From Saccharospirillaceae bacterium (GTDB lineage Bacteria > Pseudomonadota > Gammaproteobacteria > Pseudomonadales > Oceanobacteraceae): a stretch of 64,000 nt of DNA. Position 1 is the first letter of the stretch. Each line of letters starts with the position of its first letter. The notes below the pieces were generated by a model. The model was not told the DNA's origin. It saw only the letters and a list, made by a program, of their open reading frames with translations, and made no database searches. The stretch covers positions 62,001-126,000 of the forward strand of contig JAJOJJ010000002.1 in assembly GCA_021208685.1 (NCBI GenBank), written 5' to 3'. The position numbers and the translations under genes were made by a program. This document shows, piece after piece, positions 8,283-17,765 of this stretch.

Positions 8283-9800
8283 TTAAACCATGTGTTCTTC
8301 GATGCGGATTACATCGGTATGACCATCAAGAAAATCCAGTGCATAAGCCAACTCACCCGGTGCTTCCGCATGCAGGGTAAATAATGGCGCCCCGGCTTCC
8401 ACTTCATCCCCGAGTGCAACCTGTAATTCAATACCGGCGGCTTTTGCATTCGGAGCACCCGCCAGTGAGGCCAGACGGGCAATAAAGCGGTTATTAAAAT
8501 AGGCTACGACGCCACTGTGCGGCGCACGGATACAGTGGGTAAATTCAGCAACCGGCGGTTCATTAAATCCTCCCTGTGCCAGACAGATGGCTTCAAATTT
8601 TTTCAGCGCACGGCCATCCAGCAGTGTACTCTGCGCTAATGCGTAACCTTGTCCGGCGGCGGCTTTTTCACCCATTTCCAGCAGGATACCTGCCAGTTGT
8701 AATGATTTCTCACGCAGATCCTGTGGTGCATGACCATCATTGCGCAGCACCTGCAGAACATCCCGCGCTTCCAGAGCCGGACCGATACCTCGCCCAATCG
8801 GCTGATTGCCATCGGTTATCACTGTGCGGACATCCAACCCCAGCGCGGCACCGGTTTTTTCCAGTAATTGTTTCAGCGCCTGCGCCATGGACTGCGAACG
8901 TACCTTGGCGGTTGGCCCAACGGGGATATCAATCAGCACCTGCTTTGAGCCCGCTGCCACTTTTTTCGAAATCACGGAAGCTACCAGCTGACCTTCACTG
9001 TCGAGATCCAGAGCACGTTCAACACGGATAACAATATCATCCGTCGGGCTGAGGCTGACCGAGCCGCCCCAGGCCAGACAGCCCCCCTCCTGCTCAACCA
9101 CATCACGCATACGCTCAAAGCTCATTGCCACGGTGGTGATACTTTCCATGGTGTCGGCAGTTCCGGCCGGAGAGGTAATGGCGCGGCTGGAGGTTTTGGG
9201 CATCAGTAAACCGTTGGCAGCGACGATGGCGACGACAATGGGGGTCGTGCGGTTACCCGGCAGACCGCCCACGCAATGTTTATCCAGCACTTTATCCGCT
9301 GACCAGTCAAAACACTGCCCACTGCCAACCATGGCACGGGTAATGGCGATGGTTTCATCCAGATCAAGCCGATCCCCGGCGCAGGCGGTGACAAAAGCAG
9401 AAAGCTGAATATCGCTGTAATGCCCGGCTTTTATATCGTCTATAACCGCTTTCGCCGATTCGTTATTGAAGCGCTGACCGTAGAGCTTACCGCGAACAAA
9501 TGACATCGATTCGACCGGACGCGCATGATGAAAATGAGCCGGTACGCCATTCGCAGGACAACCAAGCCGATGCCATGCGGCTTCGGATAAACCCGCCTCG
9601 TCATGGGACAGCAAATCACTGCATATCAATACCAGCGTGGCGATAACACGTTGTCCTGCACTCTGAACCTCAACCCGGCTGTGCGCATAAAAGCCCTCAG
9701 AAATTGCCACCTGACAATCCTGACGCATATAAACCACAGGTTCCTGATGTGTATTAATTCCAAGACGGCGCAGATGTAAAAAATCGAGCTGAGTATCCAT
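8283..9800 (-). CDS. thymidine/AMP phosphorylase-family enzyme
   Basis: A 505-residue nucleoside phosphorylase II family protein. An ~85-residue N-terminal extension is followed by the helical and alpha/beta phosphorylase core: KHCVGGLPGNRTT (174-186, phosphate site), KTSSRAITSPAGTADTME (202-219), and a C-terminal barrel-sandwich domain. The extension and length match archaeal AMP phosphorylase, which phosphorolyses NMPs to base plus ribose 1,5-bisphosphate, rather than 440-residue bacterial DeoA. It is the first gene of the operon with the PRPP-synthetase and phosphoketolase homologues, preceded by a strong ribosome site (AAGGAG about 7 nt before ATG). Function with nucleosides instead of NMPs cannot be excluded from sequence. 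Confidence 0.88.
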   Translation of the reverse strand: MDTQLDFLHLRRLGINTHQEPVVYMRQDCQVAISEGFYAHSRVEVQSAGQRVIATLVLICSDLLSHDEAGLSEAAWHRLGCPANGVPAHFHHARPVESMSFVRGKLYGQRFNNESAKAVIDDIKAGHYSDIQLSAFVTACAGDRLDLDETIAITRAMVGSGQCFDWSADKVLDKHCVGGLPGNRTTPIVVAIVAANGLLMPKTSSRAITSPAGTADTMESITTVAMSFERMRDVVEQEGGCLAWGGSVSLSPTDDIVIRVERALDLDSEGQLVASVISKKVAAGSKQVLIDIPVGPTAKVRSQSMAQALKQLLEKTGAALGLDVRTVITDGNQPIGRGIGPALEARDVLQVLRNDGHAPQDLREKSLQLAGILLEMGEKAAAGQGYALAQSTLLDGRALKKFEAICLAQGGFNEPPVAEFTHCIRAPHSGVVAYFNNRFIARLASLAGAPNAKAAGIELQVALGDEVEAGAPLFTLHAEAPGELAYALDFLDGHTDVIRIEEHMV

Positions 9801-10024
9801 AAATACTCCTTATTTTCAGCGCTCAGTGTAGGCCTGTACGCTTCTTTTCACCTTGCGGTAAATCAACGATTGCTCGGACTCTGTTTCCCATTCTGCACAC
9901 GGTCTGCCAGAATGATTTCTCATTTCACTCAGGATCAAGGAAACGCTGAGAGGTCGGTGGGTCAGCGAGAGCGATGGTCATTACTGCCCGGGTAAGACAG
10001 CTCAGTGTTCCGTAAGGAATACCT

Positions 10025-11392
10025 ATGCAGAGTCCGTTTCAGGTTCAGTTTATCGGTGCAACCGGTACCGTTACCGGTTCCAAGTATCTGATTAAATACG
10101 ACCGCTACAAAATTCTGATCGACTGCGGTTTATTTCAGGGCATCAAAAATGTCCGTCGTCGTAATTGGACCGAATTACCCTTTCCGGCCGATCAGGTTGA
10201 TGCCGTATTGTTAACCCATGCTCATATTGATCACTCCGGATTTTTACCCGCATTAATGAAGCGCGGTTTCCACGGTCCGGTTTATTGCTCCGAAGCCACC
10301 CATGCGTTGTGCAAAGTGTTATTACCGGATGCGGGCTTCCTGCAGGAAGAAGATGCACGTTACGCCAATAAGAAGAAATTTTCGAAACACGATCCGGCTG
10401 AACCGCTTTACACGGAAGAGGATGCGCGTAAAGTCCTGAAACAATTTAAAGATGTAACTCAGGGTGAATTACTGACACTGCCCGGTGGAATGAGCGCACA
10501 GTTTATTCCTTCCGGGCATATTCTTGGCGCAACCGCTATTCGTCTGGAATTTCAGGGGAAAAGCATTACCTTTACCGGTGATGTTGGCCGCAGTAACGAT
10601 GCCATTATGTATCCTCCGCAGCCACTGCCTGCAACCGATTATCTGGTGGTGGAGTCGACCTATGGTGACCGTCGTCACGAAGAAATCGATGCCGAAGAGG
10701 CCATTGCGGATGTGATTAACCGCACGTATAAGCGCGGTGGTATTGTGCTGATGCCCGCATTTGCCGTTGGTCGTGCACAACTGGTTTTGCATTATCTTCA
10801 GCGTTTACGTGACCAGCAGCGCATTCCATCCCTGCCCGTCTACCTGAACAGTCCGATGGCAATCCGCGCAACCTCCATTTTCTTCAGTCATCATGACCTA
10901 CATAAGCTCACAGAAGAAGACTGCCGCCGAATGGATGATATGACCATTTATGTAAAGACTACCGAAGAGTCCATCGCTCTGGTGGAAAAGAAAACTCCGG
11001 CCATTATTATTTCGGCGAGTGGCATGGCCAGCGGCGGACGTGTTCTGCATCACCTGAAAGCGCTGGTATCCGATCCGCGTAACAGTATTTTATTTCTCGG
11101 TTATCAGGCTGCCGGCACCCGCGGTGACAGTCTGACCAAAGGGGCCGACCATATTAAAATTCATGGTCAGTATTGTCCGGTTCAGGCAGAAATCGCTAAC
11201 CTGCAGGCATTATCCAGCCATGGGGATTATGTGGAAATATCCGATTGGCTGAAGAAAATGCCCGGAAAACCGCGAAAAGTATTTATTACTCATGGCGAAA
11301 GCTGCGCTGCAGATGCTATGCGCCGACATTTAAAGGATGAGTTTAACTGGGATGCCGAAGTCCCTGAGTATCTCGATATTGCCCTGTTATAA
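10025..11392 (+). CDS. MBL-fold / beta-CASP RNase-like metallo-hydrolase (CPSF73-like)
   Basis: A 455-residue beta-lactamase-fold hydrolase with zinc motif HAHIDH (65-70), further ligands in SGHILGA (near 160-168) and TGDVG (near 185), a central beta-CASP domain and a C-terminal RMMBL segment (ITHGE near 420). It belongs to the bacterial CPSF/RNase J-related group of zinc-dependent RNA endo/exonucleases. It is transcribed divergently from the AMP-phosphorylase/PRPP/phosphoketolase operon with 224 bp between starts, suggesting joint regulation: RNA degradation would yield the NMPs the operon could use. That link is inference. The ribosome site GTAAGGA precedes the ATG; a terminator follows the gene. 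Confidence 0.9.
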   Translation: MQSPFQVQFIGATGTVTGSKYLIKYDRYKILIDCGLFQGIKNVRRRNWTELPFPADQVDAVLLTHAHIDHSGFLPALMKRGFHGPVYCSEATHALCKVLLPDAGFLQEEDARYANKKKFSKHDPAEPLYTEEDARKVLKQFKDVTQGELLTLPGGMSAQFIPSGHILGATAIRLEFQGKSITFTGDVGRSNDAIMYPPQPLPATDYLVVESTYGDRRHEEIDAEEAIADVINRTYKRGGIVLMPAFAVGRAQLVLHYLQRLRDQQRIPSLPVYLNSPMAIRATSIFFSHHDLHKLTEEDCRRMDDMTIYVKTTEESIALVEKKTPAIIISASGMASGGRVLHHLKALVSDPRNSILFLGYQAAGTRGDSLTKGADHIKIHGQYCPVQAEIANLQALSSHGDYVEISDWLKKMPGKPRKVFITHGESCAADAMRRHLKDEFNWDAEVPEYLDIALL

Positions 11393-11408
11393 CCAGGACC
11401 CGGTTTAT

Positions 11409-11432
11409 AAGCAGCCTTCCGGCTGCTTTTTA
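11409..11432 (+). terminator. intrinsic terminator of the MBL-fold gene
   Basis: Stem GCAGCC (11411-11416) / GGCTGC (11421-11426), loop TTCC, extended by A-T pairs, then TTTTTATT. Confidence 0.85.
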
Positions 11433-11525
11433 TTGTCTATAGATATCGTGACTCCAATTCCAACTATCCCGGATGGCCGTGAGTCCTGTTATTATCCCTG
11501 ACTCATACACCGCCGGTGCATTCGT

Positions 11526-12383
11526 ATGCGTTATTCTGTCTTTAAAATTGATGCTTTTATACGCCCCTCCGCTGACGGTTTCAGTGGCAATCCTGCCGCG
11601 ATTGTTCCGCTTCAGGAGTGGCTGAGTGAAGCGCAAATGCAGGCGATTGCCGCTGAGAATAATCTGTCTGAAACTGCATTCTTTGTGAAAGACGCTCATG
11701 ATATTTACCATATCCGCTGGTTTACTCCGACCACCGAGGTCGACCTTTGTGGCCATGCCACACTGGCCGCTGCCTGGGTTATCCGTAACAGGCTGCAGGA
11801 TATGCGCAGTATCCTTCCTTTTGCCACACGGGAAGCTGGTAATCTGACGGTGCGTATTGCCCGTGATAATCATGGTTATGGCGGCAACGATGGACTGTTA
11901 CAGCTGGATTTTCCCGCACGGCCCGGTGAATTGCTGCGGGATGCTGCACTGCATCAGCGGCTTGAACAGGCACTGGGGCAGAAAGTCGTCGCAGTATGCA
12001 ATGCACGTGACATGCTGGTTGAACTCGAAAGTGAGCAGGCTGTACATAACTGTCGCCCTGATTTTGCCTTGCTGCGACAACTGGAAACCTTTGCCATTAT
12101 GGTGACGGCGGGTTGTGAATCCGCAGATTACGATTTTGTGAGCCGCTTTTTTGCCCCGCGTCAGGGGTTGGACGAAGATCCGGTTACCGGCTCTTCATTT
12201 TGTACACTGACGCCTTATTGGGCATTAAAACTTGGCAAACTGACTCTCAAAGGATGGCAATGCTCAGCCCGTGGCGGCGAGGCTGTGCTGAATCTGGAGC
12301 AGGATCGGGTATTGATTGCAGGCCGCTGCTTCGCCTATATGGAGGGTGAGTTTTCTCTGCCCGATACTCTGCAGAACCTGTAA
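11526..12383 (+). CDS. PhzF-family epimerase/isomerase-like protein
   Basis: A 285-residue two-domain PhzF/diaminopimelate-epimerase-fold protein. Family signatures: FIRPSADGFSGNPAAIVPL near 11-29, LSETAFF (Glu49 in the position of the PhzF catalytic Glu), FTPTTEVDLCGHATLAAA near 70-85, and DEDPVTGSSFC near 219-229. PhzF proper isomerises 2,3-dihydro-3-hydroxyanthranilate in phenazine synthesis, but no other phenazine gene is here and most single-gene PhzF homologues have unknown substrates. The gene is monocistronic with its own upstream spacer after the MBL terminator. The ATG at 11526 begins MRYSVFKIDAF, a typical family N-terminus. Confidence 0.9.
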   Translation: MRYSVFKIDAFIRPSADGFSGNPAAIVPLQEWLSEAQMQAIAAENNLSETAFFVKDAHDIYHIRWFTPTTEVDLCGHATLAAAWVIRNRLQDMRSILPFATREAGNLTVRIARDNHGYGGNDGLLQLDFPARPGELLRDAALHQRLEQALGQKVVAVCNARDMLVELESEQAVHNCRPDFALLRQLETFAIMVTAGCESADYDFVSRFFAPRQGLDEDPVTGSSFCTLTPYWALKLGKLTLKGWQCSARGGEAVLNLEQDRVLIAGRCFAYMEGEFSLPDTLQNL

Positions 12384-12579
12384 ATCAGGACACATACACG
12401 TTCCATGACGGATTTAAGGCGTTTGGGTGCGGCGTATTTTTGTCACGTTCAGGAGTGCCGTACATGCCCGTTAAAGTGACAGGATATATCGGCTATTAAC
12501 ACCGCGTTCACGCTGACGCGGATACCACCAGCCGCTATAGTGAAGGTTCTTTGCACAGGTTCGGTGAGCCATTCTGAAC

Positions 12580-12921
12580 ATGAACGCACTTTCGTTACCG
12601 GCCATAAAGGGTTACACCAGCCCGATAAACAGAAGCGCTGCGGACAATTCTGCCGCACTCCGTCCGATACAACCGCTTCAGACAGGTAATAATGCGAACG
12701 ATGTCCGGCAACCACCCGGCCAGACCTATCGTGCTGAGGCTGACACCCCCTCGCGCTCAACAACGCCCGCTGAGGTTGAATATATCCCGGCCCGTTTTGA
12801 CGAAAATGACACGCCCCCCACAACAGGCAGTCATGTACGCCCGGAAATTCAGGCATTTCTGAACACTTCCGAACTGAACGGTACCTCTCGCCGCGGACGC
12901 TTTATCGATATTCAGGCATGA
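12580..12921 (+). CDS. small disordered-looking hypothetical protein
   Basis: A possible 113-residue protein, rich in Pro, Thr, Ser, Asn and Arg, with no signal peptide or membrane segment. The N-terminal two thirds look unstructured. The last ~50 residues (EVEYIPARFD, RPEIQAFLNTSE, RRGRFIDIQA) look more conserved in style and end in a short basic/hydrophobic tail. I do not recognise the family. The ribosome site is weak (GTGAG about 12 nt upstream). Codon use is compatible with its neighbours, and the minus-strand frame over the same bases looks less protein-like. It lies alone between the PhzF gene and a binding-protein gene. Confidence 0.5.
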   Translation: MNALSLPAIKGYTSPINRSAADNSAALRPIQPLQTGNNANDVRQPPGQTYRAEADTPSRSTTPAEVEYIPARFDENDTPPTTGSHVRPEIQAFLNTSELNGTSRRGRFIDIQA

Positions 12922-13196
12922 ATTTGACCGTATCGTTTATTCCCGCAGCAGCGCTACCTGCCCGCCGCAATGCCTGTTCGGTTATCAGGGCCTTACACCA
13001 GAATCCGCCGCCCGCATGTCACGGATGACCACAGAAAACCAGCTGTTTTTATATCGGGAATGCCCATCCGACCTGATGGGCAGGGATCTTTCATTTTCAA
13101 CAGGCCGTATTATTTTTCATTGTCTATGATTGCTATAACACATGCCTCAGACAGAAAGTACGCTCAACGGTCAGTACTTACTAAGGAGAAATCTAT

Positions 13197-13937
13197 ATGC
13201 GCACATATCAACTGATGTTCCTGATGATTCTTTTCTCAGCAGCATCCCAGGCCGCTGACAAGGTATATCTGTATACAGAACAATTCCCGCCCTACAACAT
13301 GACGGATGACGGCCAGCCTTTTGCGCACAAGGCCGATGAAATTACCGGACTCTGTACCGATATGGTTAAAGCCATCATTAAGCGGATTCCTTACGATGTG
13401 AAAATGAAACTGCGTAACTGGAATTACGGCCTTGACCGGGCGAAACAAAAAGCAGATCACGGCATATTCTGCACCGCACGTAATGAAGAGCGGGAAAGTT
13501 GGTTCCAATGGGTTGGGCCACTGACTGAAATTCGCTGGACACTGTTTGCTAAGGCGGGCACCAGTATTCGTTTGACCAAACTTGAAGATGCCAGGCCATA
13601 CCGTATTGGCGGTTATAAAGGTGATGTGATGACACAGTACCTGATTGATCAGGGGTTCAATGTGTCCGTTGTGGATTCGGATGCCATGAATCCGTTACGC
13701 CTTCATCACGGCCAGATAGATCTGTGGATTGCGGATTACCTCAGCGGCCCCTATGTTGCTTCCGATGCTGCCGATGTGTCTGACCTTGAGGCGGCACTGA
13801 TATTCCGCTCGACGCCACTGTATCTGGCACTGAATAAAGATATGGACGGTAAGATTGTAAAATCCATCATGCAGGCACATGACACACTGAAGAAGGAAAA
13901 TGCTTTCAGTGATATTGAACGGGTTTATGGTAATTGA
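13197..13937 (+). CDS. orphan periplasmic solute-binding protein (SBP_bac_3 type)
   Basis: A 246-residue protein with a cleavable signal peptide (MRTYQLMFLMILFSAASQA, cleavage near 20) and the fold signature of family-3 amino-acid-type binding proteins: YTEQFPPYNM near 27-36, GLCTDMVKAI near 50, CTARNEER near 90, and GGYKGDVMTQYLIDQGF in the second lobe. Such proteins bind small polar solutes in the periplasm. No permease or ATPase gene is adjacent, so it may serve a remote transporter, feed a sensor, or act in another periplasmic role. A good ribosome site (AAGGAG, about 8 nt upstream) supports the ATG. It ends before a bidirectional terminator shared with convergent pnp. Confidence 0.88.
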   Translation: MRTYQLMFLMILFSAASQAADKVYLYTEQFPPYNMTDDGQPFAHKADEITGLCTDMVKAIIKRIPYDVKMKLRNWNYGLDRAKQKADHGIFCTARNEERESWFQWVGPLTEIRWTLFAKAGTSIRLTKLEDARPYRIGGYKGDVMTQYLIDQGFNVSVVDSDAMNPLRLHHGQIDLWIADYLSGPYVASDAADVSDLEAALIFRSTPLYLALNKDMDGKIVKSIMQAHDTLKKENAFSDIERVYGN

Positions 13938-13994
13938 TTATTCAAGAATTGATGCAGGGATAGCAGACTGCAGGCACTAATAGAATACGCCCAT

Positions 13995-14031
13995 AAAAAA
14001 ACCGCCGCGGTTTTCACTGCGGCGGTTTTTT
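13995..14031. terminator. bidirectional terminator between the binding-protein gene and pnp
   Basis: Perfect 8-bp stem ACCGCCGC (14001-14008) / GCGGCGGT (14019-14026) flanked by six A on one side and six T on the other, between convergent genes. Confidence 0.92.
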
Positions 14032-14044
14032 AATTCAGAAAGAA

Positions 14045-16153
14045 TTAAGCAGGTTGCTCAATACCTTTCATGGTCAGCTTGATACGACCTTTAGGATCAA
14101 CATCGGCAACGTGTACGTTAACGATCTGACCTTCAGTCAGGAAGTCAGACACGTTTTCTACGCGGTCTTCGCTGATCTGGGAGATGTGCAGCAGACCATC
14201 TTTACCAGGCAGAACGGTAATGAACGCGCCAAAATCAACGATTTTGCTGACTTTACCTGTGTAGGTGGTACCGACTTCGATTTCTGCGGTGATGGCTTCG
14301 ATCATCTGACGGGCAGCATCAGAGGCTTCTTTACCGGCAGCAAAGATCTTGATTTCACCGTTGTCGTTAATATCGATCGCAGCACCGGTCTTCTCGGTGA
14401 TATCACGGATGGTCGCGCCACCTTTACCGATCACATCACGGATCTTGTCAGACGGGATCTTCATGGTCGACATGGTCGGAGCATTTTCCGCCAGTTCTTT
14501 ACGTGGCTCAGCAATCACGGTGTTCATCTGCTCAAGGATGGTAAAGCGTGCCGCTTTAGCCTTTTCCAGAGCGATTTCCATGATTTCTTCAGTGATACCT
14601 TCGATCTTGATATCCATCTGCAGCGCAGTGATACCTTCGTCAGTACCGGCGACTTTAAAGTCCATATCGCCGAGGTGATCTTCATCACCCAGAATATCGG
14701 TCAGAACGGCAAACTTGTCGCCTTCCTTGATCAGACCCATGGCGATACCGGCCACAGGTGCCTTAATCGGAACACCGGCGTCCATCAGGGAAAGAGAGGC
14801 ACCACAAACGGACGCCATGGAAGAAGAACCATTGGATTCCGTGATTTCCGATACCACACGGATGGTATACGGAAACTCTTCCAGAGTTGGCATCATGGCC
14901 TGAATACCACGACGGGCTAAACGGCCATGACCGATTTCACGACGGCCAGGGGCACCCAGACGACCCGCTTCACCCACAGAGTATGGAGGGAAGTTGTACT
15001 GGAACAGGAACGGGTCATCTTTCGCGCCGTGCAGGAAATCAATCATCTGCGCATCACGGGTTGAACCCAGAGTGGTGACAACGATGGCCTGAGTTTCACC
15101 ACGGGTGAAGATGGCTGAACCGTGGGTCGTTTTCAGCACACCGGTTTCAATGGTCAGCGGGCGTACGGTGTCGTTATCACGACCGTCGATACGTGGCTGG
15201 CCTTCAATAACGCGGTTACGAACCACTTCGTATTTCAGTTCGCCAACCATTTCAGCGATGTCGTCGGCAGAGAAACCATCAGCACCGTCTCTGGCCGCCA
15301 GTTTGTCCACCGCAGCGTTTTTGATTTCGTCCAGACGGGCGTAACGTGCCATCTTGTCGGAGATGGTGTAAGCCTCACCAATCGCGGCGGCCGTTTCCGC
15401 TTTAACCGCTTCGTACAGTGCCGTGTTTTTGGCTTCTGCAGTCCAGTCCCACTTCTGTACACCCAGCTCTTCAACCCACTCGTTAATCGCTGTAATGGCA
15501 GACTGGAAACCGCTGTGAGCGAACAGTACGGCACCCAGCATTTCGTCTTCGGTCAGTTCCTGAGCTTCGGATTCAACCATCAGCACAGCGTCTTTGGTAC
15601 CGGCGACCACCATGTCCAGCAGAGAATCCTGCAGCTGGGTCTGAGTCGGGTTCAGCATGTAGCCGTCTTCTTCAGTGAAACCAACGCGGGCACCACCGAC
15701 AGGGCCATTGAACGGCACACCGGATACTGCCAGAGCAGCAGAAGTGGCGATCATGGCGCAGATATCCGGGTCCACTTCTTTTTCAGACGACATAACGGTC
15801 AGGATAACCTGAACTTCGTTCATGAAGCCTTCCGGGAACAACGGACGGATTGGACGATCGATCAGACGCGACGTCAGGGTTTCTTTTTCGGAAGGGCGGC
15901 TTTCGCGCTTCAGGAAACCACCAGGAATACGGCCAGCGGCGTACATTTTTTCCTGATAGTGAACAGACAGCGGGAAGAAATCCTGGCCTGGTTTTGTGCT
16001 TTTGGCAGCCACAACAGTCGCCAGCACCTGGGTTTTACCCATGGTGGCCAGTACTGCACCATCGGCCTGACGGGCTATACGGCCGGTTTCCAGCGTGATG
16101 GTATCGTTACCGAATTGAAAGGTTTTGGTCTTAGCAACAGGTTTTGTGCTCAT
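14045..16153 (-). CDS. pnp: polyribonucleotide nucleotidyltransferase (PNPase)
   Basis: A 702-residue protein with two RNase PH-like domains separated by an alpha-helical linker, then a KH domain ([20 protein letters not shown] near 555-575) and an S1 domain ([19 protein letters not shown] near 620-640). It degrades RNA 3' to 5' by phosphorolysis and is a degradosome and quality-control enzyme. Active-site blocks ([55 protein letters not shown]) are intact. It is the last gene of the rimP-to-pnp series, separated from rpsO by 267 bp carrying a terminator and a long hairpin like the RNase III-controlled leader of E. coli pnp, suggesting autoregulation. Confidence 0.98.
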   Translation of the reverse strand: MSTKPVAKTKTFQFGNDTITLETGRIARQADGAVLATMGKTQVLATVVAAKSTKPGQDFFPLSVHYQEKMYAAGRIPGGFLKRESRPSEKETLTSRLIDRPIRPLFPEGFMNEVQVILTVMSSEKEVDPDICAMIATSAALAVSGVPFNGPVGGARVGFTEEDGYMLNPTQTQLQDSLLDMVVAGTKDAVLMVESEAQELTEDEMLGAVLFAHSGFQSAITAINEWVEELGVQKWDWTAEAKNTALYEAVKAETAAAIGEAYTISDKMARYARLDEIKNAAVDKLAARDGADGFSADDIAEMVGELKYEVVRNRVIEGQPRIDGRDNDTVRPLTIETGVLKTTHGSAIFTRGETQAIVVTTLGSTRDAQMIDFLHGAKDDPFLFQYNFPPYSVGEAGRLGAPGRREIGHGRLARRGIQAMMPTLEEFPYTIRVVSEITESNGSSSMASVCGASLSLMDAGVPIKAPVAGIAMGLIKEGDKFAVLTDILGDEDHLGDMDFKVAGTDEGITALQMDIKIEGITEEIMEIALEKAKAARFTILEQMNTVIAEPRKELAENAPTMSTMKIPSDKIRDVIGKGGATIRDITEKTGAAIDINDNGEIKIFAAGKEASDAARQMIEAITAEIEVGTTYTGKVSKIVDFGAFITVLPGKDGLLHISQISEDRVENVSDFLTEGQIVNVHVADVDPKGRIKLTMKGIEQPA

Positions 16154-16201
16154 GTATTCGTATTTCCTTAAATTGACCGATAAACCTGCTGACTGCCGGT
16201 A

Positions 16202-16281
16202 CTTCTAAATATTGACTCTGCTCTGGCAGACATTGTTTTGCCGGAGCAGCACGATGCGCACGCAAAGCCAATATTTAGAAG
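16202..16281 (-). promoter_or_regulatory. long pnp leader hairpin (candidate RNase III/PNPase autoregulatory site)
   Basis: A perfect 13-bp inverted repeat, CTTCTAAATATTG (16202-16214) / CAATATTTAGAAG (16269-16281), encloses a second stem CTGCTC-x-GGCA / TGCC-x-GAGCAG with one mismatch. In RNA from the minus strand this makes a long two-part stem ending about 50 nt before the pnp ATG. The same architecture in E. coli pnp is cut by RNase III, after which PNPase represses its own translation. The function here is inferred from position and shape. Confidence 0.7.
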
Positions 16282-16382
16282 CACCACCACATTCCAGTGA
16301 ATCGTGGGGTTGGCACCACAGCTTGGCAGGTTGTTGTTATTCCGCAGAAGCAGAACAGGATAGCCTGACTGGCCAGATACAA

Positions 16383-16402
16383 CAAAAGCCCCGTAGGGCT
16401 TT
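16383..16402 (-). terminator. terminator between rpsO and pnp
   Basis: Stem AAAAGCCC (16383-16390) / GGGCTTTT (16395-16402), loop CGTA, 18 nt after the rpsO stop on the minus strand. The short T-run suggests partial read-through into pnp. Confidence 0.7.
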
Positions 16403-16420
16403 TGCTGCAAGCTTGAGATC

Positions 16421-16690
16421 TTAGCGACGCAGACCCAGACGACCGATCAGTGCGGTGTAACGGGCAGAATCTTTACGCTTCAGGTAGTCCAGCAGCTTAC
16501 GACGCTGGTTAACCATGCGGATCAGACCACGACGTGAGTGGTGATCTTTACCGTGTTCTTTGAAGTGGCTCTGCAGACCAACGATGTTGTGGGTCAGCAG
16601 TGCAACCTGAACTTCAGGAGAACCGGTATCGCCTTCAGCAGTTTGATACTCTTTTACAATCTCAGCTTTAGTAGCAGCAGTTAATGCCAT
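16421..16690 (-). CDS. rpsO: 30S ribosomal protein S15
   Basis: An 89-residue protein with the full S15 pattern: [41 protein letters not shown] and the basic tail [24 protein letters not shown]. It is a primary 16S rRNA-binding protein of the small-subunit platform. It lies between truB and pnp as in most gammaproteobacteria. The 127-bp gap from truB may hold its own promoter, and in enterobacteria S15 represses its own translation by trapping the ribosome on a pseudoknot; I did not establish such a fold here. Confidence 0.98.
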   Translation of the reverse strand: MALTAATKAEIVKEYQTAEGDTGSPEVQVALLTHNIVGLQSHFKEHGKDHHSRRGLIRMVNQRRKLLDYLKRKDSARYTALIGRLGLRR

Positions 16691-16817
16691 CTTTACTTAC
16701 TCCGTGAATGTGCGCGGACATCGTGGGATGTTCCGGGATTATATGACCATCATCACCGTGCACATTAACAGTGAGATGCGTGCCGCCTGATGGCGACGGT
16801 TAAAACAAAACGTCCGC

Positions 16818-17762
16818 TTATGGCAGAGTAACCTGCAGCAGTCGCTGCGGTTTTACCTTGCCTTCTTCAATGCGGCCAATGCCAAGCAATTGCCGGACGC
16901 CTGATTCAACGGCCCACAATTGTACAGAAGGACTGGCAGGCAGGCCAGTACTGACTGGCTGTCCGTGCAGGATTTTATCGGCCTCGGCCAGGGTTAATGC
17001 CACTTCCGGCCAGTCCGGTACGGCCGTTTCCGCCGGCAATAACAGTGCGTCCAGCGCATCATGACCTTGCTCTGCGGCCGACTGTACCTGTTCCAGCGTG
17101 ACCATCTGCCCGGCATGATAAGGACCACAGAGAGTACGGTGCAGCCTGCTGACATAAGCACCGCAACCGATGGTCTGGCCAATATCTTCCACCAGCGTGC
17201 GGATGTAGGTGCCTTTTGAACAACGAACGGACAGATCCAGCTCTGTCGCACGCTGTTCGCGCAGCAGCAGTTCAAAGATGGTAATGATACGGCGCTTTTT
17301 CTCAGCCACGGCACGGATGTCTTCTTCACTCATGCCCTGACGCGCCAGCTCATACAGCGGCTTGCCATCAAGTTTCAGGGCTGAAAACATCGGCGGCACC
17401 TGCTCCACATCGCCGCGGAAACGCTCCAGCACCGTTTCCACCTCAGCACTGGTCAGTGGCGGCACAGCGGCCGTCGCAATCACCTCGCCTTCACCGTCAC
17501 CACTGGAACGGATCTCGCCCAGCTGCGCCGTGGTGTCGTAGCCTTTGTCAGATTCCAGCAGCAGTTGCGAGAATTTGGTGGCTTCGCCCAGACAGATCGG
17601 TAAAACACCGGTCGCCAGCGGGTCCAGCGCACCGGTATGACCGGCCTTTTGTGCGCCGAACAGAAATTTTACCCGTTGCAGTACCTGATTAGACGATAGC
17701 CCCAAAGGCTTATTGACCACCAGAATACCGCTGACTGCACGGCCTTTTTTTCCACGCGCCAT
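16818..17762 (-). CDS. truB: tRNA pseudouridine(55) synthase
   Basis: A 314-residue TruB. It has SGILVVNKPLGLSSNQVLQRVK, the catalytic block GHTGALDPLATGVLPIC with the nucleophilic Asp near 47, YDTTAQLGEIRSSGD, RCSKGTYIRTLVEDIG, and a C-terminal PUA-like part. It converts U55 of the T-loop to pseudouridine in tRNAs and acts as a tRNA chaperone. It follows rbfA with only a 3-nt gap (rbfA stop at 17766), so the two are co-translated. Confidence 0.97.
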   Translation of the reverse strand: MARGKKGRAVSGILVVNKPLGLSSNQVLQRVKFLFGAQKAGHTGALDPLATGVLPICLGEATKFSQLLLESDKGYDTTAQLGEIRSSGDGEGEVIATAAVPPLTSAEVETVLERFRGDVEQVPPMFSALKLDGKPLYELARQGMSEEDIRAVAEKKRRIITIFELLLREQRATELDLSVRCSKGTYIRTLVEDIGQTIGCGAYVSRLHRTLCGPYHAGQMVTLEQVQSAAEQGHDALDALLLPAETAVPDWPEVALTLAEADKILHGQPVSTGLPASPSVQLWAVESGVRQLLGIGRIEEGKVKPQRLLQVTLP

Positions 17763-17765
17763 GAA

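Noticed and set aside
14054..14920. Long plus-strand frames opposite pnp, infB, nusA, carB and dnaK
   Set aside because: Shadows of strongly conserved genes; composition reflects antisense codon bias.
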